NCBI GenBank assembly: GCA_037385045.1
Contig: JARRNJ010000111.1
Coordinates: forward strand, 1-6,140
Reading direction: 5' to 3'
Length of the DNA stretch: 6,140 nucleotides
DNA from: JARRNJ01 sp037385045
GTDB lineage: Bacteria > Pseudomonadota > Gammaproteobacteria > JASBUN01
A model generated the notes under the pieces. That model saw only the letters and a list, made by a program, of their open reading frames with translations, had not been told where the DNA came from and ran no database searches. How positions within the stretch are numbered: position 1 is the first letter of the stretch; each line of letters begins with the position of its first letter. Made by a program: the position numbers and the translations under genes. This document shows, one piece after another, positions 1 to 5,805 of this stretch.

Positions 1-603
1 GCTCAGGTCTTCACCGAGAGCGTATGGCTGCAGCGCAAGCAGCGCGGCTCGTCTCAGGGCGGTGTTTGACCCCTTCAACTGGTCCGCCAGGTACCGCGTA
101 GTGGACTTCTTCAGGTCCACCCGGCGCAGCGACAGCATGGCATTCACCTTGATTGCAAGGTTCGGCGCCGTCTTGATGGTTTCGACCACGAGCGCTTGAA
201 TGTTTCCCGAGGGAAAGTTCGCCAACTCGGTAAGCGCATCGTCATAGCTTATGGCGCCACTGATTCGCGCCTCAATGGCCTTCAGGGACGGAACGACCAG
301 GATCGGGACACTCCAGTGGCGTCCGATTGCCCTCACAGAGTCCTTCGGCATAATCAGAAGGTCTCGGGAAGAAAGAAAGAAGCTGGGGGGTCGGGAATGA
401 GCAGGAAACGTTATAAAGAACGTCGGGACACGGTCATCGTCTCCAGGGGCGCCGTGACGTCCCTGCGATTCTGCGATCGCGACCAGCTTTTCGAAGACTT
501 CTCGCTCATGCGCCGCCGGTGAAGCGGTGGCGCGGCTCGCAATTGCCAGGGCAACCAGGATGCCACACCAAAGAGCCGCCCTCCTGACAACTCCTGCATT
601 CAT
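1..603 (-). CDS. Exported protein of unknown function, 3' end outside window
   Basis: From the ATG at 603 the frame stays open for all 201 codons to the window edge, so the gene is 5'-complete and 3'-partial. I do not recognise it. Residues 1-27 look like a Sec signal peptide: Arg7-Arg8, a hydrophobic core at about 9-22 (ALWCGILVALAIA) and an Ala-Thr-Ala cleavage site at 25-27. The Cys at 13 is not in a convincing lipobox. The mature part starts with a helix-like segment (EREVFEKLVAIAES, 33-46) and then a segment rich in Pro, Ser and Phe (60-80). Residues about 135-201 form amphipathic helices rich in Leu and Ala (LRRAALLALQPYA near the edge) that recall HEAT-type repeats; that is only an impression. 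The start is supported by AAAGGGG four bases upstream. The gene begins 24 bases after the trhA stop, so cotranscription is likely. Base composition is less GC-rich than its neighbours (29 of 60 bases G or C at 361-420), which may mean separate ancestry. Confidence 0.72.
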   Translation of the reverse strand, partial: MNAGVVRRAALWCGILVALAIASRATASPAAHEREVFEKLVAIAESQGRHGAPGDDDRVPTFFITFPAHSRPPSFFLSSRDLLIMPKDSVRAIGRHWSVPILVVPSLKAIEARISGAISYDDALTELANFPSGNIQALVVETIKTAPNLAIKVNAMLSLRRVDLKKSTTRYLADQLKGSNTALRRAALLALQPYALGEDLS

Positions 604-627
604 ACTACCCCTTTGTCCGGACGGCGC

Positions 628-1287
628 TCAGCCCGTCGCCGGCGGGACCACATAGAAAAATATCGAGAAAAAGTGCAGCGCGCTGCCGGCCATGACAAAC
701 AGATGCCAGACCGCGTGATGATAGGCCATGCGTCTCCGGACATAGAAGATCACACCCAGTGAGTAGCACAGCCCGCCGGCCAGCAGCAGAATGAGCCCGC
801 CGGTCGCCACCGCGGCCAACAGCGGCTTGATCGCGATCAGCACCAGCCAGCCCAGCCCGAGATAGAGGGTGATGGAGAACCATCGTATACGCCGCTTGAC
901 GAAGGTCTCCAGCACCACACCCAGCAGGGCCAGACCCCATACCAGCCCGAACAGCACCCAGCCCCAGCCGCCCCGCAGGGTGACCAGGGTAAAGGGCGTG
1001 TAGGTACCGGCGATGAGCAGGAAGATAGCGGCATGGTCGATCCGCCGCAGGATCTGCTTGGCTTTCGGCCGGGTGATGCCGTGATAGAGGGTCGAGGCGG
1101 TATAGAGAAAGATCAGCGTGGCACCGTAAATGCTGCAGCTGGCGATGTCCCAGGCGTTGCCGTTGAGGGCGGCGAACACCACCAGCACCGCGAGCCCGGC
1201 AACGCTCAAGAGGGCGCCGATACCGTGGGAGACGACGTGGGCGATCTCCTCGCCCAGGGTGTAGCGGCTGGCAATATCGGGCTGCAT
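628..1287 (-). CDS. trhA: Hemolysin III / TrhA (YqfA) family integral membrane protein
   Basis: This is a seven-helix inner membrane protein of the HlyIII/PAQR superfamily (relatives of adiponectin receptors). In bacteria the family includes E. coli YqfA/TrhA, linked to membrane energetics, and Bacillus hemolysin III; the biochemical activity is not firmly settled. With the start at 1287 it has 219 residues, the length I recall for YqfA. Family motifs are all present: EEIAHVVSHG (13-22), S65-x3-H69 in STLYHG, D84-H85 followed by AIFLLIAGTYTPF, and H191-x3-H195 in HAVWH. By analogy with PAQR proteins H69, H191 and H195 would bind a metal, with S65 and D84 nearby. Hydrophobic segments alternate with short basic loops (RPKAKQILRR, KRRIR, VRRRM). 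The frame extends upstream to 1380, but ATG 1287 has GGAG six bases before it, and the extension is encoded by inverted-repeat DNA. ATG 1311 is a weaker alternative. The exported-protein gene follows after 24 bases. Confidence 0.93.
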   Translation of the reverse strand: MQPDIASRYTLGEEIAHVVSHGIGALLSVAGLAVLVVFAALNGNAWDIASCSIYGATLIFLYTASTLYHGITRPKAKQILRRIDHAAIFLLIAGTYTPFTLVTLRGGWGWVLFGLVWGLALLGVVLETFVKRRIRWFSITLYLGLGWLVLIAIKPLLAAVATGGLILLLAGGLCYSLGVIFYVRRRMAYHHAVWHLFVMAGSALHFFSIFFYVVPPATG

Positions 1288-1325
1288 GGCGATCTCCAGG
1301 GCTGGGTTCATGCATACGAGTTCCC

Positions 1326-1386
1326 GGGACAGTACACCCATTTCGCAATCCCGCCGAATTCCAGGGATTAATCGGTACACTGTCCC
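1326..1386. repeat. Imperfect inverted repeat with GGGACAGT arms
   Basis: GGGACAGT at 1326-1333 is the exact reverse complement of ACTGTCCC at 1379-1386, with 45 bases between. The match extends imperfectly on both sides: the arm 1324-1338 compared with the complement of 1374-1389 shares CCxGGGACAGT and a nearby GTACAC or GTGTAC. From memory, GTACACTGTCCCCGG-like sequences recur in intergenic regions of many gammaproteobacteria, often near REP-associated tyrosine transposases; I could not check that here, and no transposase is present. The repeat lies immediately upstream of trhA, inside the possible N-terminal extension of that frame. Confidence 0.5.
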
Positions 1387-1393
1387 CGGTTCC

Positions 1394-1435
1394 CCACCCT
1401 ACGATAATGCCCGGGGCCTGAAAAACGTAGGGTGG
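1394..1435. repeat. 10-base perfect inverted repeat, CCACCCTACG / CGTAGGGTGG
   Basis: CCACCCTACG at 1394-1403 and CGTAGGGTGG at 1426-1435 are exact reverse complements separated by 22 bases. The right arm is the start of the dispersed-type element at 1426-1455. The left arm therefore looks like a second, truncated copy of that element's end in opposite orientation. Confidence 0.65.
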
Positions 1436-1455
1436 ATAAGCGCAGCGCATCCACC
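1421..1455 (-). terminator. Possible intrinsic terminator after usp
   Basis: Read on the minus strand, the hairpin GGTGGAT...ATCCACC (1455 to 1431, with an inner GCG-CTG-CGC stem-loop and a TT bulge) is followed by CTACG and then five T residues (1425-1421). This resembles a rho-independent terminator, but the T-run sits five bases beyond the stem rather than directly next to it, and the hairpin belongs to a repeat-type element. If active it would end transcripts coming from the protease/usp pair before trhA. Confidence 0.35.
1426..1455. repeat. Dispersed proteobacterial palindromic element (CGTAGGGTGGATAAGCG type)
   Basis: The element starts CGTAGGGTGGATAAG at 1426 and ends GCATCCACC at 1455. 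Its core is a 7-base inverted repeat, GGTGGAT at 1431-1437 and ATCCACC at 1449-1455, with an inner GCG/CGC pairing that gives a bulged hairpin. I recall near-identical sequences scattered between genes in many environmental proteobacteria; that recollection is not a search result. A genome-wide count of this 30-mer would settle whether it is repetitive here. Confidence 0.6.
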
Positions 1456-1680
1456 GCGCCACAACACAACCGGCGTCGCGGCCCGCCTGCGGCCTCGACC
1501 CGACCGGCGGGGCGCCTCAGGGGCCAATCGCCTGCGGCAGGGTACGTTCGGCGCGCCGCACCGCAACCCAATTCGCCCATAAGACCATCTGCTTCATGCC
1601 CGACGCCGACTCCCGGGACCGCTCACACGTGCCTGTGTCCGGATGAATCGCCCCGTGAACAACCTCCTGAGAAGCTACGG

Positions 1681-2529
1681 CTAGCGCGCCAGCACTACCG
1701 GGCAGTCCACCGACTCAAGCAGCGAAGCCGCCTCGCTGCCGTGCTGGCACAGCGGGTTTTGTGCGTCGAGGACCAGCAGCTTGGCGCCGAGTTGGCGCAC
1801 CATCGCCGCGATCCGCGCCGGGCTGCTGTCCGCCAACGGCTCGATGCGGGCCTCGCAGCCCATGGCGCGCAGCAGCTCCTCGGCCGCGGACTGCAGCTCC
1901 GCGGCATGGGCCGGATTCCCGGCCGGCAGCAGGACACGCAGATTGTGGCCATCGTGCTCGGCCACCTGGGCGGCCAGCACCAGCGCCCGCTGCGCCGCCG
2001 GCGAGCCGTCGAACAACACCAACACCGGCCGCCCCACCACCATGTCCCGCTGCAACACCAGCACCGTACAGGTCGCCTGACTGGTCACCGCGCGGGCGAT
2101 CGATCCCACCCGGCGCCCATAGTCCGACTGCCCGGCCCGGCCCAGGATCATCAGGTCCACTTCGGGCGCCCGGGCCAGCAACTCGCGTGCGACGTTGCCG
2201 CGCACCACCTGCAGGCGCGAGGAGATCTGCAGCCGCGCCGCCACTGTCTGCAGCAGCTGTTGCAGCCGTTCGCCCTGGGCGCGCATGGCACGCTCCAGCT
2301 GCGTGGCATCCAGGCGCCGGGCGGCGCCGGAAGCGCCAGTGATCTCCCGTGCAAACGGCAGCGCGGCCAGGCGCAGCAGATTCACGTCCTCCACGTACAG
2401 CGCCTCCAGCTCGGCGCGCAGCCGCGCGGCAAGCTCCGCCGCCGCCTGCAGCGCCGCGGCGCTGTGGGACGACTCGTCCAACGCCACCAGGATGCGCTGT
2501 ACCGTGCGCTGCGGCGTCGGCTCACTCAT
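1681..2529 (-). CDS. Universal stress protein, tandem UspA domains
   Basis: This is a soluble cytoplasmic protein of 282 residues, about twice a single Usp domain. Domain 1 spans about 11-160: VQRILVALDES with Asp18 in the usual nucleotide-contacting place, VDLMILGRAG at 125-133, then G142-S143 and the closing strand CTVLVLQ. The Gly signature is near the ATP-binding pattern G-2x-G-9x-G-S/T, but only eight residues separate G133 from G142. Domain 2 spans about 166-282 (RPVLVLFDGS, AKLLVLDAQN, VDCPVVLAR) and has no recognisable Gly-rich nucleotide loop, so it is probably degenerate. Usp proteins are typically induced by starvation, oxidative, respiratory or heat stress; the exact role of this one is unknown. 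The ATG lies inside the end of the protease gene (8-base overlap, ATGAGTGA), with GGGGAG five bases upstream, pointing to translational coupling. Confidence 0.93.
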   Translation of the reverse strand: MSEPTPQRTVQRILVALDESSHSAAALQAAAELAARLRAELEALYVEDVNLLRLAALPFAREITGASGAARRLDATQLERAMRAQGERLQQLLQTVAARLQISSRLQVVRGNVARELLARAPEVDLMILGRAGQSDYGRRVGSIARAVTSQATCTVLVLQRDMVVGRPVLVLFDGSPAAQRALVLAAQVAEHDGHNLRVLLPAGNPAHAAELQSAAEELLRAMGCEARIEPLADSSPARIAAMVRQLGAKLLVLDAQNPLCQHGSEAASLLESVDCPVVLAR

Positions 2530-4942
2530 GGTGCTCCCCGCCTTCGTGGGCCGATTTGATGAATTCCTTTCGCTGTTCGGCCAGCTCCTCGAGGCGCGCC
2601 TGGACGCGTTGGTTGATGCTGTTTTCGGGGTAGTTGCCCTCGGCGTCGGCCTCCCCCGCCGGAACGCCGGTCAGCAGCTCGACGGCCTGATCGACGTTTT
2701 CATAGGCGAAGACGCGAAAACGCCCGTCTCTGGCCGCCTCCTGGACGTCGTCGCGCAGCATCATGTGCTTGACGTTGGACGCAGGCACCAGCACGCACTG
2801 TTTCCCGGTCAGTCCGCGCGCGGAGCAGACATCGTAGAACCCCTCGATCTTTTCGTTGACGCCACCGATGGCCTGGGCCTTGCCGTGCTGATTGACCGAC
2901 CCGGTAATCGCCACCGACTGGCGGATCGGCACCGCGCTCAGTGCCGACAGCAGGGCGCACAGCTCGGCCATGGAGGCGCTGTCGCCTTCCACCCCCCCGT
3001 AGGACTGCTCGAACACCAGGCTTGCCGACAGCGACAGGGGACGGTTGCTGGCGTAACGGGCGCCGAGAAATGCCGACAGGATGTAAACACCTTTCGAGTG
3101 AATGGCGCCGCCGAGCTCCACCTCCCGCTCGATATCGACCACTTCGCCTTCGCCGACGCGCACCGTGGCGGTGATCCGGGAAGGCTGTCCGAACATGAAA
3201 TTGCCCAGATCCAGCACCGACAGGCCGTTGACCTGGCCCACCTCCTCGCCGTCGGTGTCGATGAGAATGGTCTCGCGCTGAATCTCCTCGTAGACACGCT
3301 CGCGCAGGCGGTCGGCGCGCCGCACCTGCATATCGATGGCATGCTGCACGTCATCCCGCGAGATCGCCTGCCGGTCGGCCTTGCGGGCCCAATAGTCCGC
3401 TTCGGTGAGCAGGTCGGAAACGTTCATGATGTGGGTGGACAGCTTTTCCGAGTCCTGCACCAGGCGTGCGCTCTGCTCGATGATGCGCGCCACGCCGTCG
3501 CGTTGCACCGGCAGCAGCTTCGACTTGCGCACCAGGGTGCCGATCATCTGCGCATAGAGCATGTCGTTTTCCGGCGAGCGATCGACACGGTCGGCGAAAT
3601 CGGCCGCCACCTTGAACAGCTTGCCGAAGTCCGGGTCGTAGGCCTGCAGGAGGTAATACAGCATGCGGTCGCCGATCAGCACCACCTTCACATCCAGGGG
3701 AATGGGCTCGGGCTCCAACGAGACGGTGCTGACAATGCTGAAAATCTGCCCCAGGGACCGGATCCGGATCTCGCCGGAGAACAATGCCCGCTTGAGCCCT
3801 TCCCAGGCGTACGGCTGCAGCAGCACCTTGTGGGCGTCGAGCAGCAGATAGCCGCCGTTGGCGCGGTGCAGGGCGCCGGGCTTGATGAGGGTGAAATCGG
3901 TTGTCAGCGCGCCCATCTGCGCCCGGTGCTCGATGTCGCCCACCAGATTGTTGTACATCGGGCTGTCCTCGTACACCACCGGCGCACCGCTGCTTTCGCT
4001 GTGATCGACCAGCAGGTTCACCTGGTAGCGGCGCAGCGACGGCGTTTCGGTGGCGCGATGCTCGATGCGAAACGGCGACGCCTCCTCCTGCGCGAGAAAT
4101 TCCTCGGCGTGATCGATGATGTCGGCCTGCACCCGGTCCAGATAGTCCCGCACCTGCTCCAGATCGGCGTGGCGCTTCTTCAGATCCTCGATCAGATGGC
4201 CGACGGCGAACATGGCGATTTCCCGGTTCAGGGCCTTGATCCTCTGGCGGGCCTCGCGCTGCCATTGGGGCATCTGATGAAAGATGGTGGCCAGTTTCTC
4301 CTGCAGTTGGGCAACGGTCTTTTCGATCCGCTCGCGCTCCTCCTCGGGGAGCTTTCCGAAATCGTCGGGGCCCAGCACTTCGCCGTCGCGGACCGGCGCA
4401 AAAGCGAATCCTGCCGGCGTACGCACCAGCGTGATGCCCTGCGCTTCCGCCTCCTTGGCGAGGGCGCCGAAGGCGTCCTCGCGGCGCGACTTGAACGTCT
4501 CTTCGATCTCCCGCACCCGGGCATGGTACTGCTCGGTTTCGAAAGCCTCGGGTATGGCGCCGCCCAGTTCCTCGAGCAGCTGGTCCATGTCGGCTCGCAA
4601 CTGCGCGCCCCGCCCGGCGGGCAGCTGCAACACCCGCGGCTTGTGCGGCTGGTCGAAGTTGTTGATGTAGATCCAGTCCGGCGGCACGGCGCCGGCTGCG
4701 GCCTGGCGCTCGAGGTATTCGCGCGCCGTGGTATGGCGGCCGACGCCGGCCGGACCCAAGGCGTAAACGTTGTAGCCGTCACGCCGGATACCGACGCCGA
4801 ACTCCAGCGCCTCGAGGACCCGCGCCTGGCCGATAAGCTCGCTCAGGTCCTCCAGCTCATCGGTGGTCTTGAAACTCAGACGGCTCTCGTCGCAGGCCTG
4901 ATAAAGCAATTCGGGGTCCAGGGGCTTGAGCTCCGTCATCAT
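2522..4942 (-). CDS. Lon-family ATP-dependent protease (LonB/AsrA-like)
   Basis: This 806-residue cytoplasmic protein is an AAA+ ATPase fused to a Lon (S16) serine protease domain and lacks the N-terminal substrate domain of classical LonA. The N-terminal ATPase part has a Walker A-like loop GPAGVGRHT at 63-71, in which Arg69 takes the place of the usual Lys. A long charged helical insert follows (about 135-290), then Walker B-like GGYLLLDAH at 363-371, a sensor-like strand VVLIGDR (420-426) and ADFADRVDRSPEND, a likely arginine-finger and lid region (447-460). The Lon domain begins near 565. Catalytic Ser655 lies in EGDSASMAE and Lys698 in GGVNEKIEG; the Ser-Lys spacing of 43 equals that of E. 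coli Lon (679/722). The tail (about 765-806) is charged. The Pseudomonas relative AsrA has been tied to heat-shock and aminoglycoside responses. AAAGGAAA precedes ATG-ATG; the second ATG (4939) is spaced a little better. The last codons overlap usp. Confidence 0.93.
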   Translation of the reverse strand: MMTELKPLDPELLYQACDESRLSFKTTDELEDLSELIGQARVLEALEFGVGIRRDGYNVYALGPAGVGRHTTAREYLERQAAAGAVPPDWIYINNFDQPHKPRVLQLPAGRGAQLRADMDQLLEELGGAIPEAFETEQYHARVREIEETFKSRREDAFGALAKEAEAQGITLVRTPAGFAFAPVRDGEVLGPDDFGKLPEEERERIEKTVAQLQEKLATIFHQMPQWQREARQRIKALNREIAMFAVGHLIEDLKKRHADLEQVRDYLDRVQADIIDHAEEFLAQEEASPFRIEHRATETPSLRRYQVNLLVDHSESSGAPVVYEDSPMYNNLVGDIEHRAQMGALTTDFTLIKPGALHRANGGYLLLDAHKVLLQPYAWEGLKRALFSGEIRIRSLGQIFSIVSTVSLEPEPIPLDVKVVLIGDRMLYYLLQAYDPDFGKLFKVAADFADRVDRSPENDMLYAQMIGTLVRKSKLLPVQRDGVARIIEQSARLVQDSEKLSTHIMNVSDLLTEADYWARKADRQAISRDDVQHAIDMQVRRADRLRERVYEEIQRETILIDTDGEEVGQVNGLSVLDLGNFMFGQPSRITATVRVGEGEVVDIEREVELGGAIHSKGVYILSAFLGARYASNRPLSLSASLVFEQSYGGVEGDSASMAELCALLSALSAVPIRQSVAITGSVNQHGKAQAIGGVNEKIEGFYDVCSARGLTGKQCVLVPASNVKHMMLRDDVQEAARDGRFRVFAYENVDQAVELLTGVPAGEADAEGNYPENSINQRVQARLEELAEQRKEFIKSAHEGGEHHE

Positions 4943-5057
4943 TTTCCTTTCATGGGCAGGACTGGCATGGGATCAATGGCTGCGGCCGTGGGCGGGCAAA
5001 TACACCGCCACGTAATTATAGATCAAGGTCCCGCGGCACGACCCCGGCGGAACCGGT
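4943..5057 (-). promoter_or_regulatory. Spacer upstream of lonB-like gene with possible promoter
   Basis: This 115-base gap is the natural place for the promoter of the protease-usp pair. On the minus strand it contains a perfect TATAAT (5020-5015) in an otherwise GC-rich context, about 72 bases before the protease ATG. No good -35 hexamer lies 16-18 bases upstream. An alternative reading uses TTGATC (5026-5021) as the -35 and TGTATT 16 bases downstream as the -10. No heat-shock (sigma-32) -10 of the CCCCAT type follows. The palindrome GAACCGGTTC (5050-5059) straddles the stop codon of the upstream gene. Confidence 0.35.
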
Positions 5058-5663
5058 TCAGCTGCGGGCGTAGAAATAGCGCCAGGAACCGCCGCCGATC
5101 GCCGTGAGCGTCGCCAGCAGCCGCTCGGAAGGCACGGCTTCATGGGGATGGATGCCCCAGATCTCGACGAAGAAACGTCCGAACCCCGCATCGTGGCGCC
5201 AGTGGAGATCGACCGGCGACCGTGCGTGCCCGCAATCGGGGCAGATCCAACGGTAACCGTCCGGGTCGCGGCGCCAGGCGTCGATCAACGGCTGCCAGTC
5301 AGGAACGCGGGCACGGCAGCGGGGGCACCGCGGCGGGATGTCGCCGCAGCCGCGGCGGAACTGCACGGCGGAAGACACCGGGCCGAGACGGGTATTGCAG
5401 AAAGCCGCCGGGTCGGCGCCGCCCGCCGCGCCCGCTGCCCCATCGGGCTCCAGCGCAATGGCGGGCGAACAGCCCAGAAACATGACCGCGTCCAGGAACG
5501 CGGGGCCCGGCCGGTAGTGAACCGCGTCGGCGTGCACAAATGCGTCGCCCAACAGCCCCAGGTCCGCCAACGCCTCGGCCACCAGGCCGACGGCGTCGGG
5601 CGCCCAGTGCGGGTCGCCGGCATGCAGAACCAATTGGTAGGCGCGTGCAGTGGGGGCAGACAT
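5058..5663 (-). CDS. Uncharacterised protein with C-terminal zinc ribbon
   Basis: I do not recognise this 201-residue protein as a named family. It has no signal peptide or membrane segment and is probably cytoplasmic. The N-terminal half (about 8-72) looks like an alpha/beta fold: YQLVLHAGD, a helix APDAVGLVAEALADLGLL, and a hydrophobic strand LDAVMFLGCSP. A low-complexity Gly/Ala linker (about 75-86) precedes a Cys-rich part with C89, C106, a CPRC knuckle (113-116) and a CPDC knuckle (141-144) 24 residues later. The two CxxC pairs should bind one zinc as a ribbon, as in nucleic-acid or protein-interaction modules. His145, His154 and His157 lie close by. The C-terminus (FGRFFVEIWGIHPHEAVPS onward) is aromatic-rich. 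The ATG at 5663 is the first possible start after an in-frame TAG two codons upstream; its ribosome binding site is weak (ATAGGTC). It ends 115 bases before the protease and might be cotranscribed with it. Confidence 0.8.
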   Translation of the reverse strand: MSAPTARAYQLVLHAGDPHWAPDAVGLVAEALADLGLLGDAFVHADAVHYRPGPAFLDAVMFLGCSPAIALEPDGAAGAAGGADPAAFCNTRLGPVSSAVQFRRGCGDIPPRCPRCRARVPDWQPLIDAWRRDPDGYRWICPDCGHARSPVDLHWRHDAGFGRFFVEIWGIHPHEAVPSERLLATLTAIGGGSWRYFYARS

Positions 5664-5741
5664 GACCTATCGGACGTCCCGGGCGGCATACGAGGGCCGG
5701 CGGTGCGGAGAGTGCGCGGAAAGAGATGACGGTGCGGCCGC

Positions 5742-5793
5742 GCCGCCGACCGGCGGCCATCATACTGCGGACCCGCAGCGACCGGCAAGCCGG
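5742..5793. repeat. Cluster of three short GC-rich inverted repeats
   Basis: Three self-complementary units sit side by side in the spacer after the glycosyltransferase stop: GCCGCC-GACC-GGCGGC (5742-5757), CTGCGG-AC-CCGCAG (5765-5778) and CCGGC-AA-GCCGG (5782-5793). Only the first has a loop that would fold comfortably as RNA; the other two have 2-base centres and read better as DNA palindromes. No T-run follows the first on the minus strand, so it is not a canonical intrinsic terminator. In DNA this GC-rich, short perfect repeats are partly expected by chance. Confidence 0.4.
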
Positions 5794-5805
5794 CGGCGGC
5801 CCGCC

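Larger units (their letters stand above)
1288..1680. other. Gene-free region with dispersed-type inverted repeats
   Basis: About 390 bases separate the usp stop from the trhA start and hold no credible gene. The right part (about 1460-1680) is GC-rich, with only short self-complementary stretches: CCTGC/GCAGG at 1531-1541 and the 10-base palindrome CGGCGCGCCG at 1549-1558. The left part (1324-1455) is packed with the inverted repeats listed separately. The trhA promoter should lie here, but I see no convincing -35/-10 pair on the minus strand. Short open frames here (for example 1517-1597 minus, 26 codons) have no support. Confidence 0.7.

Noticed and set aside
411..599. A 62-codon minus-strand frame starting at the ATG at 599
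   Set aside because: It is four bases from, and out of frame with, the ATG at 603, whose frame is open for 201 codons with a signal peptide; the short product has no features.
605..1462. A 285-codon minus-strand frame overlapping trhA in another frame
   Set aside because: The product is Arg/Pro/Gly-rich with no family features, and the overlapping frame is an unmistakable HlyIII protein.
1368..1580. A 70-codon minus-strand frame across the palindromic element
   Set aside because: It is the conceptual translation of intergenic repeat DNA (it contains VDALRLSTLR), a type of spurious ORF I recall seeing repeatedly annotated.
1517..1597. A 26-codon minus-strand frame (MKQMVLWANW...)
   Set aside because: No ribosome binding site, no recognisable features, and it lies in the gene-free region.
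1432..2559. A 375-codon plus-strand frame opposite usp
   Set aside because: Gln/Arg/His-rich antisense shadow of the Usp gene; it begins inside repeat DNA and has no ribosome binding site or domain.
4939..4953. A four-codon mini-ORF (MKGK) just before the protease start
   Set aside because: Its TGA overlaps the protease start, but its ATG has no Shine-Dalgarno; the AAAGGAAA it covers is simply the protease's own ribosome binding site.
5013..5026. An FNR/Anr-like site (TTGAT then four bases then AATTA) before the protease
   Set aside because: Only the left half matches TTGAT-N4-ATCAA; the right half matches at two of five positions.
2195..5107. A 970-codon open frame on the plus strand, antisense to the protease and part of usp
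   Set aside because: It is a shadow of GC-rich codon bias: its product is Arg/Gln/His/Leu-rich with no domain, while the opposite strand encodes a protein with intact Lon catalytic and AAA+ motifs.
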